Shown here one piece after another: positions 34,363 to 46,200 of a stretch of DNA of 64,000 nucleotides. Within the stretch, counting starts at the first letter, position 1. Each line of letters begins with the position of its first letter. Both the position numbers and the translations under genes were made by a program. The stretch lies in the NCBI GenBank assembly GCA_008921705.1, contig VFFE01007186.1:281513-345512 (forward strand). The letters run 5' to 3'. This DNA comes from Burhinus oedicnemus. Its lineage: Eukaryota > Chordata > Aves > Charadriiformes > Burhinidae. The notes beneath the pieces are model-generated. The model made no database searches, was not told where the DNA came from, and saw nothing but the letters and a program-made list of their open reading frames with translations.

Positions 34363-37300
34363 GCAACATTTCTGTTGTTTTTTAGAACTTGAATTAGGAG
34401 AAAAGAATACGCAGAGCAAAAGACTTGGAACAATATAACCTGGGATAGAATATTGTTGTTAAAAGTAATGTTAACTTCTGATAATTTTGCACAATTCAAT
34501 TGCCTGTTTTTTTACCGGGATAACAAATTATGCGTGTGCCTAACAGATTATAGAGTGGTGCTTCAGTAGTTTAAGTGATAAACAATAGTTTTAGAAATCC
34601 ACAAGGTCCAAGGGAAATCGGATCAAATTACCTGCTTTGCTAGGATTTCCAGGTCTGGAAACTGGAATCAGCCAGCTGCTCTCATGACTCTTGCTCCTGA
34701 TCCGGGCAGCAAGTTGCACTGTGGAATGATGCTGAATAGGCTGCTAATTTGCATACATGAGGTGAGGCATAGATGTGTCACCTCGGGTTTGTCTGCATGA
34801 GGTTATACTGATTTTGCTAAAATTGTTCATGTAACTGAGGTTCAGCTTGTGCTGGCAGAGCCCAAGGCACAGCCTAGAAAGTGGGAGGAATTGTTTTTGT
34901 GGCTGGACCCTGCGGGTGGCATTGCTTTACACCTCCTCCCCAGCAGCCTGCCAGCTGCCCCTGCATTAGCCATGGTGTGCTGCTTCTTGCTCCCTCTGAT
35001 GGTCTTGTGCAGAGGCTGCAAACTAGCTTAACTTTCCAGTTCGTACTGAAACACCTGATTTCTGCAGTGGACAAGACTGGTGAATTATGTACATCATATT
35101 ACTTATCAGCTATTTGAAATGTTTCTTTATTTACTTTCAACAACCGATACAAATATAGCCAGAAAGGTTGCTGCAAGCTATAACGCTACGTGTTAGATTC
35201 TGTCGCTCAGTGTTCAAAAATATTTACCCTGGGTTCAGTGCCTACTGCGCTCCTAGCTGAGGAAGGGGAAAAGCAGACAGTGAAAGTTGAAGCTGTTGTC
35301 TGGCAATAAAGTTCTTCCTCTCATAAACAGAATCGTGACAGGAAAAAAAGCAAACGTTTTTTAATGAAGGCTTGCCTCTGGAAGAAGTAGGCTTTGATTA
35401 GATCAAGTGGTTATCTTTTGAATATTGAAATATTGCAAACTGAGGAAGCGCTAGTAGAGCCTGGGTGCTTGTTTATATGATCTCCTTTTCTGCTTGGCAT
35501 GCAGAAGAAAGATTTTCTGGGCTTGTGAACATGACTTACTTACCCACAGTATAAGGCGTGAAAAGGCTGAGGACAGACTGCTGAGGAAGTTTCTGGAAAC
35601 AGAAAAAAGACTGAAGGAGCCCACTGCAAGTTGTGCAGTGGGAAATCCAGCTCTGATCTGCTTTCCAGAGCTCTGGATCTCTGAAGCTTGACAGCATGGG
35701 GGCTCCAGGTGGTGGCCTCCAAGGGTGTCTTGGACTAAGTCCAGCCCCCTGCTGCTCAGCAAACTCTGAAGCAGATGATGGTGCTTGATTTCTGCAGAGC
35801 TTTGGTGTCTTGAAGGTAGGAATCCTTCCATTCAAATGTTGTACCTTTTATCTGTCTTTTCTCCAAACCCAGCACACACGCACGAACGTTTACACAGCAG
35901 CAGAATCCCTTCCTTCCAAAACAAAAATTAGCATGTTCATGTAATTTCTTGGCAAATGAGGTCAAAAGAGAGAAACTGACTTCCCCAAAAAATACAATAC
36001 AGAATATGATTGCTAATTTTGATTACATTAGGGGTATATATGTATTGATTTGTGAGGCTAAAAACCAAGAGAGAAAAATGACAGTAAGTAAAAAGGAGAT
36101 CTTTTAGAAATAAATTTGAGGGTGGGGTTTTTTTTTACATAAAGCATAATTTTGCCTTTTGTGGTAATAAAAGAATTTGCAAATAATGTAGGAGTCATTT
36201 AACATGATAGCCTAACAAGAACTGAGACAGACACAGAAAAATAGCAGTTACAAATAATTTATCTCTAAGATTTCAGAATAAGAACAAAGTCTCCAAACAG
36301 CTGAGGTTACTTTTGATCACTAATGTCATCAAGCCCAAGCTTGCCAGTTCTTTCAGTTAATTATAGCATTCTACAGTTCTCAATTTGCACACCAATTTCT
36401 GATTTCATTTGACAGTTCTTTTCATCCCTGCAAAACCTCTGCCCGGGAACTGCTTTCATTCAATACTAAATCAGATGCAAGGTTCCCAATCTCCCTTGTG
36501 CCTGCAGCTCTACACTTGATGAAAATCATCTTTTCCTGGAATGCTTTGTTTTACTCAAAAAACACCTCTTTACGTTTTGGTACTTCAGAGGTGGGCCTCT
36601 AAATCTGTGAGCTGACATTCTTGCATTATTAGAAGTACTTAATATATGGATGTTTCTCTTTGCCCTGCACATAAGATGAATGCTTAACTCTCTCTGCAAG
36701 CATATTTTTTGTTCTTCTCCTTTTTCAATAACAGTCAGTCATGGATGTTAACTTGAAGGTTCATATAAAAAGAGACTATAACTGCCTTTATTAAAATATT
36801 TCAAAAAATTCTCACAAGTCAGTGAATATAAAACAGATATTATTCAGTGCAATGTCATTCAATCAATTTTTAATTATTTTTATACATCTTTTTATTGGTT
36901 ATAAGCAAAAGAGTGCAAGAGGATACCAAGATTGTGCCTCAGGATGTTTAGATCAACAGTACCAGTAGGGTGACAAACATATTCAATTATATGATGCCAG
37001 ATTCGCTCTTCCAGACGAGGGAAAAAAGTGGCAGGCACAAGTGAAACCACAATGAGCAATCCAAACTAGGCACATTTTCAAGCAGAGTGTACTTACATAC
37101 AAAAGGGAGCACAAAGCTAAGACTTTCATTTTCTATGGACATCCCTCATTAGCAGAGTTGTAAAGTTGCATCTCACAGGGAACTAACATTTCACAGTCTT
37201 TCCGCAGTGTCACAAACTAGGAGTCCAGGGCACTAGTATGGTCATGTATGCAAACAGAGTTCATAGGGTTTCACTTAATCCATCATTATCAGAGCTAGTG

Positions 37301-38612
37301 AATGTGCATTTGGAAATTAAACTGAAGTAAAAAAGTTCCCAAGAGTTCCTAAAATCTCATTGACTATTTTTAACAGAAAGGTTAAAAAACAGCTAAAAAT
37401 ATTACCAGAAGTTTATCATGGTTCAAAAAAAGTGCTTTTTCAACCCTCCATAAGAATCTACCCATTTTGCACTTTCAACCATTGGGTCTGGTTATATTAA
37501 CTAATAAATCAGGTGTGGGTAATTAACTATTTAATTTCAATGTGATAAATTACATAGATTTTGGGATGAATGTTGCTGAATGGACATTTAATGGCATGTT
37601 TCACAACCTATTCATCATTCTAGATCCTTGTTCCCGAACTGTCTCCAATTGTTTTTCATTTTGCTCTTTCTAAACTACTTGCAAAATGTTCTTAGTACCA
37701 CTAAAAATAACTGGACAAAATAACTGATCCATGCCTAATTAATATTTCCCTTGTTCAGGTATCCAAAGACTGTGACAGCCTTTTTGCTACTAGTGCCACA
37801 CTAGAATCTACATTCTGTTAATTAGCCTCATGACTATACATTATGTGTAATTAAACTGAGTATCTGAAAAGCAAACTTAGACAAATAGGAGCTAGAAAAA
37901 AGACTTACAAATTTATATTCTGGTTTACATAACAGCTATGTCCCTAATTTGAAAAGACCTATGAATATGGCGTTGACTCTATTAACCTAATCAGTCAGTT
38001 TTGTTATCTCATTAAAAAGCAAAAGAAATATCAAAGAAGCTGAGCAAGCTAAGCTTTCCATTACCCTATGATGTCTGGCATAAATTCTATTAACCTTTTT
38101 CAGAATCATAAACTAGTGACCTAATTAACCTGGATTAGAAGGGGTTACCTCTCTTCTACTGTTTATATCGAGCTATTCATGGCTTTCCACTAAAAGTAAT
38201 GTTTCCACAGTTTTGTGCTGCCAGAAGCTATCAAAACCTAACAGTGAATTTGATCTAGAGACCTCTTCCATTTGAAATTCCATTTGATAACATATAGTTA
38301 GGTTAACAACATATTTCCAATATTCTGTATGCCAGAATTAAAACTGGCATTAAATAAACATTAAATTCCTTCAACACTTACTACAGGAAGCTAGAAGACA
38401 AGACTGGGCAAGAATTTTATACATATCATTCTCAATCTAAAAAAAGCATTAGCAGTATTTAGCAAAGATCTTGGAAGGAAATTCAGGAGTGAACAATGGA
38501 CAAAGAAGAGAGAAATTCGGTAACAGAATCCTAAAACTGGGGAAGAAATTATTTGGAGGAATAATCCAAACGTACTTTGAACGTATGTCAGTTTTGCTTA
38601 TAGCATAACAGG
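34363..38612. other. Unique sequence with a GC-richer block at 34.7-35.03 kb
   Basis: Mostly unique AT-rich DNA. At about 34,740-35,030 the base composition rises. The words GTTTGTCTGCATGAGG, TTATACTGATTTTGCTAAA and AACTGAGGTTCAG there recall eroded amniote hAT-type DNA transposons, but the match is too weak to call. The frames at 35.45-35.97 kb (up to 126 codons, both strands) show no known domain. Confidence 0.4.
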
Positions 38613-38653
38613 TAATGAGAAGGGAACATGGTCAGATAATGAGAAGGGAACAT
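38613..38653. repeat. 24-bp-period direct repeat at a CR1 5' junction
   Basis: TAATGAGAAGGGAACAT occurs at 38,613-38,629 and again at 38,637-38,653, separated by GGTCAGA. The second copy ends one base before CR1 homology begins (38,655), so the duplication sits exactly at the 5' insertion junction. Confidence 0.9.
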
Positions 38654-38654
38654 A

Positions 38655-38936
38655 GAGAAGAGAAGACTCCGGGGAGACCTTATAGCAGCCTTCCAGTATC
38701 TGAAAGGGGCCTACAAGAAATCTGGAGAGGGACTTTTTACAAGGGCATGTAGTGATAGAACGAGGGGTAATGGCTTCAAGCTGGAAGAGGGTAGATTTAG
38801 ATTAGATATTAGGAAGAAATTTTTCACTCTGAGGGTGGTGAGGCACTGGAACGGGTTGCCCAGGGAAGCTGTGGAGGCCCCATCCCTGGAAGTGTTCAAG
38901 GCCAGGTTGGATGGGGCTTTGAGCAACCTGGTCTAG
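38655..38936 (+). pseudogene. CR1 ORF2 C-terminal remnant (93 open codons)
   Basis: From the truncation point the CR1 frame is open for 93 codons to TAG at 38,934-38,936. It shows [58 protein letters not shown] and a terminal LDGALSNLV. There is no ATG and no catalytic domain, so it cannot make a functional protein. The intact frame fits a relatively recent insertion. Confidence 0.88.
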
Positions 38937-39025
38937 TGGAAGGTGTCCTTGCCCATGGCAGGGGGGTTGGTACTAGGTGATCTTTAAGGTCCCTTCCAAC
39001 CTAAACCATTCTATGATTCTATGAT
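38655..39025 (+). mobile_element. CR1 LINE 3' fragment
   Basis: CR1 copy on the plus strand, 5'-truncated within the ORF2 segment [10 protein letters not shown], ending with the tail ATTCTATGATTCTATGAT at 39,025. By eye it differs from the corresponding part of the 8.27-kb copy at about 17 of about 355 positions, and so belongs to the same subfamily. Its tail is single, unlike that copy. A direct repeat flanks its 5' end, but I find no matching repeat after the tail. Confidence 0.95.
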
Positions 39026-39574
39026 ATGACAACTAATAATAGGATCTTGTTTAACTGACATTTTTTCACATTGGTCTCCAAGAAATTTGTGGTTTGAGTA
39101 TGCTGTTGCTGCTGCTCCCCATATTCATATTTCAGACTCTCTGTATTGTATTTCGGAGATCGGAGGCTTCAGACTGCAAAGACAAATGGAATTCTGTGAA
39201 CAGGAATCCCATGGCACAGTTGCAACTCTTAAAAGCTCAGACTTTCCTGACAAGAAGATCATTGAATGAAAAGGACATTTATGTAACATCAAGCTGATAC
39301 ACAAAAGCGAGGGAAAAGAAAGAAAAAAACAACACAGTTCATTCTTTCTTCCTCCTCCTTTTTATTATTCAGTTACTTAACACTGAGACATTTCTTCTGT
39401 TATTTGAAACAATGACAGCAACTTCAGTTAGTGTTCAGGGATACTCTCTGGAGGAAAGAAGGAATGTTTTGGCATTCCTGCACTGTTGCCTTCTCCTTTA
39501 CACTTGCTGTTAATAACTTGTACTTCATTCCATTTCTGTTCATGTGCTTGCTTCAAATATGATGAATTCTGGTA
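39026..39574. other. Unique sequence following the CR1 copy, with a short candidate ORF
   Basis: Apart from the 66-codon candidate at 39,100 nothing is recognised. A run rich in TTCTTTCTTCCTCC lies near 39,342-39,362. Confidence 0.4.
39100..39297 (+). CDS. Candidate small ORF with signal-peptide-like start (speculative)
   Basis: Sixty-five codons from an ATG (A at -3, a reasonable start context) to a TGA. The first 18 residues (MLLLLLPIFIFQTLCIVF) are strongly hydrophobic, followed by RRSEASDC, giving the outline of a signal peptide or membrane anchor. The remaining 40 or so residues are polar with basic patches and show no family I know. The leucine run comes from a CTG-rich stretch, so the signal-like start may be accidental. 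An acceptor-like TATTTCAG inside the frame (39,128-39,135) offers another reading. The ORF starts only 75 bases after a CR1 tail. No promoter or polyadenylation signal supports transcription. Confidence 0.12.
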   Translation: MLLLLLPIFIFQTLCIVFRRSEASDCKDKWNSVNRNPMAQLQLLKAQTFLTRRSLNEKDIYVTSS

Positions 39575-39705
39575 GTAGTTGTAGTTGGAAAGGGCTTTAG
39601 AAATTACTTCTTCTTTAGTATATAGACTTCAGGTGATGGAGAATTTAAAGCACCCTGTGCAATCTTGTTCCAGTGTTGATTTACCTTCTCTTAATTGATT
39701 TTAAG
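39575..39705 (-). mobile_element. Ancient CR1/L3-like LINE fragment
   Basis: Read from the minus strand this fits the eroded 3' part of an ancient amniote CR1. The plus strand shows TTGGAAAGGGCTTTAGAAAT, then TTCAGGTGATGGAGAATTT, GCACCCTGTGCAATCTTGTTC and CAGTGTTGATTTACC, which correspond in order to conserved CR1 blocks ending in the NRLP-encoding region. There are many substitutions and no open frame, so it far predates the other copies. Confidence 0.5.
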
Positions 39706-41311
39706 ATTCATGTGTGCAATTGATTTTACAGTCCTTCAATATTTTACATCAGTGATGTCAAAATCAGGATTATTTTGATGCCTAAGTGTATAATTCAGCC
39801 TGAGTAAACAACGGAAGGGTTTATGAAGAAAGTCAAGGTTTCAGAATTTGTTTTCATTCAAATACAAAAATGAGATGCTTGGATTTCAAAATGTTCTGCC
39901 AAGATAGAAATGCACTAAATTGAATCTTTTTAGAGGAATATTCACATCACCTATTTTAGTTGCCCTGCTATTTTCCACAGTCTCTGCTGTCAGGAAAAAT
40001 CAAATGGCAGAGATAGAGGAGTATCCAAAGGACAGTTTGTAGTACTCCACTCCTTCACCTTCTTTTTTTTCCTCTAATGGATTGCAAAAGGGACTGAGGA
40101 AGTTTTACACACCACATTAGGTCCCCACAGATAAGTGATACAAATATTTCTTCTTCTTTCTCTTTTTATTTCAGTAATTTTGGAATGGAGTTACCCTAAA
40201 CAGAAAGCAATTTTCTGAAGGTTCTAGTTGCTGCTGGAGTCCAATAGATCACGTTTATGGCTTTCAGTAAACCTTGACCGTATGGCACCCTCCACTGTGG
40301 GCTTTAAGGGGATGTGACAAGAGTTGCAGCATATTTACTTCTTAATTCTTAGTTTAACTAGTTTTTACAGAAGACAGGATTCCCAAAGCACACAGTTCCC
40401 TGGAAGCTGGACAGTTTCACAGTTTACAGGCTCAAGAAAAACATATCTAGAAGGCTAAGTGGGCTGCTGGGAAATGAATGACCTGACAGAGATGCTAACA
40501 AGGTGAGATTCAAGGAATATTTTCTGAAAAGACATTCCAGATTATAGTGTCTTCAGTCTACTGATCTGTCAAATTTTTAGGTAAGTTTGTAGAATACAGT
40601 AAATTCCCATCCATTGATCACTTGAATAGCACCAACAGAATATTTTCTGAAGAAACAAAAATTCTGCAGAAAATGTCCTGTTGAAAGTATTTTTGTGTCC
40701 TAACAGACAGACCTACAGCGGACTAATGAAAAGTATCTCCATGAAATCAATATACTTGTGCTTGTTTTCAGTAACCAAGGCATTTGTTTTATAAGTTGTA
40801 ATTTCAAAGTAGAACTCCTCAGCAATTTTCAAATGCTGTGTTACTATAAAATTTATTTTGTGTTTTAAGGATTCTTATGTAGAGAGATGTGAAGGAGTGA
40901 AAGTAGGTGTGCTGTCAAATTAGCATTCTGTTCATAAAAACAGTGGTAGACTGCTAAATGCTAATGTGGACTGTAGAAGGTCCTGAGAAAGATTCAACAT
41001 GAAATCAATTTATGTCTGTAATTTAGAGCTTCTCTCTGCTGCTAAATTATCTTCTCAAGACTGGATACTAGCGCATGTGGACTTTACACTGGTTTGAACT
41101 TGGAGACCGTCACTGACAAAATGTAACCTCATTTTGTTTTCATTTGACTGGTTTATTTTACAAAGTCATTGCTGTCTCAGCAGCTTAGCTTTTGGCAGCT
41201 ATCTTCATGAAGAGATGAGATGGCATACGCTAGTGATGACATGAGTGTTTAACCAGAGAGAAAGTGAGAGACAGAGGAAAACACTGGCAGATTTAAAATG
41301 TTGCTATTATA
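39706..41311. other. Unique noncoding sequence
   Basis: No gene, repeat or RNA is recognised. Short T-rich runs are present near 40,063-40,071. Confidence 0.45.
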
Positions 41312-41384
41312 GAGGGTTTTGGAGGGTGGTGGTGATTGGTTTTTTGGTGTGTTTTTTTTGTTGGGTGGTTGGGTTTTTTTTGTC
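41312..41384. repeat. G/T-rich low-complexity tract
   Basis: About 70 bases consisting almost only of G and T (GGGTTTTGGAGGGTGGTGG, GTGTGTTTTTTTTG, GGGTGGTTGGG). Four GGG runs are present but with long loops, so quadruplex potential is weak. Confidence 0.85.
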
Positions 41385-42839
41385 TTGCAGTAGACTATGA
41401 GTAGGAGGGGAGAACTGTGCAACCACTTATATTTAGGAAAGTGTAGACTGCAATTGGGTTATGATTTTCCTGACATCCAAATATACTGTTCTGGTAGGAT
41501 AAATAGCAAAGAAATCTGATGACTCACTCAGTTCGTTAGTTTTCTGAGAGGAACAGTGAAGAACTTCTTTCTTTGTGTGTCTTTTTATTTTGCACTTCAC
41601 ATGCTAAAATAAGAATAATCATGACCCACCTGCTTTCCAGGAGGAAACCCAAGGAAATATGCATCAAAATGTCAGCCACAAATAGAACAAAGCAACTGTC
41701 AAAATCTGCAAAGGTGCCTTTATTTCTGCATTTTCTCAGTTGGCCATTATTTCATAACATGGTACAGTTTAACCATTCTTTTAAAGGTAGCATATTAAAA
41801 AGGAGCTTAACCACATCATGTTAGCTATTGTTCACAGCCCTGTAGAATTTAGGAAAATTGTGTGTACATAGTTCAGGAAATATACAGAAGGTTGATTGGG
41901 TGGCAAGACAACTAGGCTGGTCTTTCTTCTATTAATAATTTGTGTCGTGAGAAATGGAATAAATACTATTGTTAAAGAGACCAATGGAATGAAGTGGAAT
42001 CTATAAGGTAGACCAGAGTAATCAACACCACTGCCATAGCATCCTATTGAACTGGTGTATTAAGGTTACTACAAACAGAGCTAAGTAGCAGATTCTACAG
42101 AACCAGAGATGGCTGCTTATTTTATCGGAATTCTTATGAAAGTCTCAAGTCATTTTGAGCAGTTTATGATACCATGGTGATGGGAATGTTTCAAATAGGA
42201 TCAATTGAGAAAGAAGGAAAGGGTGAGTCTGAATCAACTGAAATATTTGTACTGAAGTAATTTGAAATGTCTTTTTCTGTTAATTTTATTCATGCTAGTG
42301 AAAATCAATGAGACATTAGAATTGACTGCAGTGGCCTGAATACCAAGAATGCTTGTGTGTATCTCCAAACCAGAACTTGTTCTGACAAAGACTGCTACAT
42401 TTCATAAATTTTAATCTATAGATCTTGACTTTTCTGCTAAACTATTACAATGTTTGCGTACATATTTGTTGTCCTTAGACAGCATCCAGTCTCATAATGC
42501 CCCATCATATAAACTCTACAGGTAACTAAGGTTCAAAAGCAGAGTGCCAGCCAGACTTTATTAACTACAGATGAAAGGGTGTGATGAATTAGTCACACGT
42601 ATCAAACTGTTGAAAAGAGCACATTCTATTATTTCAGCAATCTAGTTATATGGCATTGACCCTTAACATGCTAGACTTAATGAACAATTGCTTTTGTGAC
42701 TGATTACTATGTAAATTATTTAAGACTTTTTTTTTTTAATTGAGTCAGCTTTGAGGAAACAATGAAATGTTGCTGCATAATCTGCCCTCTGCCTCACAGG
42801 TATTTCCTTGTAGAAATGATCATGAGAAATGTAAAGTTT
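41385..42839. other. Unique noncoding sequence
   Basis: No gene or repeat recognised. An 83-codon frame at 41,573-41,824 lacks domains. Confidence 0.45.
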
Positions 42840-43210
42840 TTTAAATGATGTTATATGCAGGAAGCAGGAAGGCCCTTTAATTATGCCCTTAAGTACAGAA
42901 TATTTGCTTAATTGCTTAGTAGCCCTTGTATCCTGAAAATTTAATTAAGTGGTGATTAACTATTCATTATAATATTTTCCTGTTATTATTCAGTACAAGC
43001 TGCACATTAACTTTTAAAGTCTTTATCATGTTTGGAATTAAGCAACCCCAATTCTCATCAACTGCAAAGACCAACCGTGATACTACAATAACTTATCTAC
43101 TTCCATTGCTCAATTAATAGTACCTGATGCATCAGGCAAATCAGAACAGCCCGTGAAAAAAGGCTAGCAGCTTAAGCAGTGACAGCTAATCCTGTTTTCT
43201 GCATTAAGCA
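42840..43210. promoter_or_regulatory. Possible conserved noncoding regulatory block
   Basis: AT-rich but not random-looking: dense homeodomain-type cores (TTTAATTATG, CTTAATTGCTTAG, TTTAATTAAGTGG, GATTAACTATTCATTATAAT, CTCAATTAATAG) with an NKX-like TTAAGTGG. This composition is common in vertebrate developmental enhancers. It is inference from word content only; conservation cannot be tested here. Confidence 0.2.
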
Positions 43211-46200
43211 CGTATTAGGCAACGTGCTTGGTTGCCCTGGCCCAGCTGGTTCAGTCTGGAAAGCTGTGGTATGATACAGCCTGCTCAACACGGGGCCCCA
43301 AAAGAGAATACCTGGGGATTAAAACCCCTTAACCTCCATTTGAATGTGAATGTCCATGCACAAAAAAAAACAGAGGAAAAAATGGTGTTCTTTTTATACA
43401 ATAACTACGTGGAACCTTGGAAACCAAGTTAGATATACACCTCTATCCTGAAGTAGTCACAGCTGACTTCTCACTTTTCTGGAGAACGTCTTGGTCATGG
43501 GGAATGTACCAGTGTGAGAGAAGATCTCCACATCTTCCTTTGAAGCTGTGCTGCTCTCTACTGTGAACTCCAGGAGGAATTCAAGGTCAACTATCAGCAG
43601 ACCATTGCCTGGCGTGAGAAGTTGAGCTGAGCAGATCTGAGATCCAAACCTAGACCAAAAGATTATGACATTAGTTCACCTTTGTAGCAGAGGTTTGCAC
43701 ATTAGACACATTGGTTTTGTTGTTACCACTAGATAAACTTGGAATTTTGTTCCAGGTGCCACTCTTACTTTCTACCCCAGTGAATTATAATTGACATCTG
43801 GAGAGTACAGGGGCATCAAATAGATTCCTCTCCTGGAATAATTTAATAATCTAGAAGAGAAAAGCTGAGTTTGAGCGCATTCACTTCCTACTCATCCTGA
43901 AAATCATTAGTTTCATTAGCTGATTTGCAAGAATCAAAGGAAGGGGAAAATACTTTTGTGATGGCCAATAGCTGTGCTCAACTGGTCCGCTGATGCATTA
44001 CTTACTTTGTCGATGCTATGTGTCAGGTATTTGTAGAACTAATGCACTGAATTTCTAGCAATCAGAATATTGGAAAGTTGAGGTGTTTATAGGGATAGAG
44101 AGTAAACAAATATGAGTTTTCAGTTGTCATTTAAATCTTGAGGCCATTTTTTAGTCTTTTTCTAGATGGTATCTTTACCAACCTTTTCAAGTAATGGGAC
44201 ATTCCTGAAAAATTCTGGAATTAAAAAACTTCTGAGGACATGACTTTGCAATTTTAGTACTGTTGCAATGTCATATTCTGTATATCATAATTTGCATACA
44301 TGTTGAACCCAGAAATCTCTTGGTCATGGTGCTGAACTTGTATGTGTGTTAGGCAAGTGAGATCAGAAGTGAGAGGAAAGTCAGCTAAAGCTCTTAAAAA
44401 AAGGAGAAGCAGTGGAAACCAGTTCATTCAGAAGCTTTCATGTGAATTGGTGAAGGAAGAGATTTTCTTTGATAGAAAGCTTGGTTTTGGAAGTCTTACT
44501 AACGTTCTTATTTCTCATTCTTATTTTGATGGGCATATTATTAACAGTATGACCTGAACCTGCAGGGTACCTGATCCAAAATTAGTAGGAGGCTTCTTTT
44601 GGGAAATTTCACATCTGTCTCTTAAATAATTTTGAACGACAACTATATTAGGTAGAATTAACATGTTAGAAAATTATCTTATGTTATAAATCATTTTATG
44701 ATTGATGGTATCAGTCATGGCGTTTAACACATAGTAGACTATGCATATGACTAGCTGATACATTAAGTATATTTGGAGAATTTTTATTTAATCGTTTTAT
44801 CTTGATATTTAGATCTTAATAATTAAAATAATTTAATATTAATATTTAATAGTATCTTAATGTTTAATGACATTAATAACATGAGCACATTCTGACAGAG
44901 GGAAACCTAGATACGTCTCGCACTTTTGGTCCTTTCTACAGTCAGGACTGCCTAAGGGCAAATCTACATTCATCCTTGTTTCTGGATTTTACTGTACGTT
45001 TACTTATAAAGAAGGGCATCATTAAAGAGTTTGTTTTTGATAAACACTATGCAAAAAAGGCCGTAACATTTGTAGCTCAGTAATGGTTTTTGATCTGAGT
45101 ACTTAACAGAGATGAGATTTATATAAGAAACTTAACTGTAACTTATTTTTCTAGCAGGACTTTTTTTAGAGGTGACCTGTCAAGCATACTGTTAGATTAT
45201 TTTTTTTCCTTTTTATTTTTCAGTTGGGTCTTTACTTGACTTCCACAGCCCACAACTTTTCTAAATGAATGTTTTAGGTGTCTCCTTTGTCTTTTAGTAA
45301 TTGGGAAACAATTCTCCCGACACTTACTAATCAAAGGAACTGCTCATTTGACGACAGCATTAATCTCTGTGCAGACAGCTAAAACAACAATGATTTAAAT
45401 CACAAGATGAGGCAAAAGTGTTGTGCACACTTCTCTAGAGGAGATAATCCCCCTGTAAAAAGCACAATCCTTGTTAAAAAATTTCAGTACTAAGCTCACT
45501 GAGACATAGTTCACTGTAGCTCACACATATTTTCAAGTGATACCTGAAGTATGAAAATATTAATAAGAAATTTTACAGTATAAGTAAACTAAGATCTGGT
45601 AGTGGTTAAACCTGTCAAGAGCTCTTTCTTAATGATTGCTTCTTTATTTTACAAAATTAAATAAAGGCTCTGCAGTTAAAAAAAAAACCCCTATGGCTGT
45701 GTCTTCTCAGGTTTTGGCCAGATTTTCTTTGTGTGGGTGTATGTTTGTGTGGGTGTGTACTATACTGCAGAACACAAGCTAATAAGATGCAATCGCAGGG
45801 CTTGCTGATGCTCTAGCCAAAGTGCTATTAAAGTGTCTAATTATTTTTTACTAATTTACAGTCACTGGGAGTGCTGAAATGCACTATTTTCAATGCTTCT
45901 AGGAAGGCAACCAGGCACAACACAACTGATGAAGTTTTAGTTTCATATAGATAGCAATTATCTATGAGACCATATTTAATAAAGCTAGTAATATTATAGT
46001 TGAACATGTGGTTAACTCTTGCAGAAAACATTATGTTTTTTGCAGCAACATCATACTTAGGTTAACAGTTACTTAAAGAGATAATATGCTGATCCCAGGT
46101 AATATATGAACTAAAGCATAATCTGCATTTTTTTCACTCATGATTCTTGTGAGAAATTCATCAAAGATGAAAATACTTTGTATTTACATTCTTCCTTCTC

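Noticed and set aside
34206..34499. 97-codon minus frame with poly-phenylalanine and unknown residues
   Set aside because: It is made by the two A runs and the 20-N gap, so it is an assembly and low-complexity artefact.
41312..41384. Possible G-quadruplex
   Set aside because: The GGG runs are separated by loops too long and T-rich to make a convincing quadruplex.
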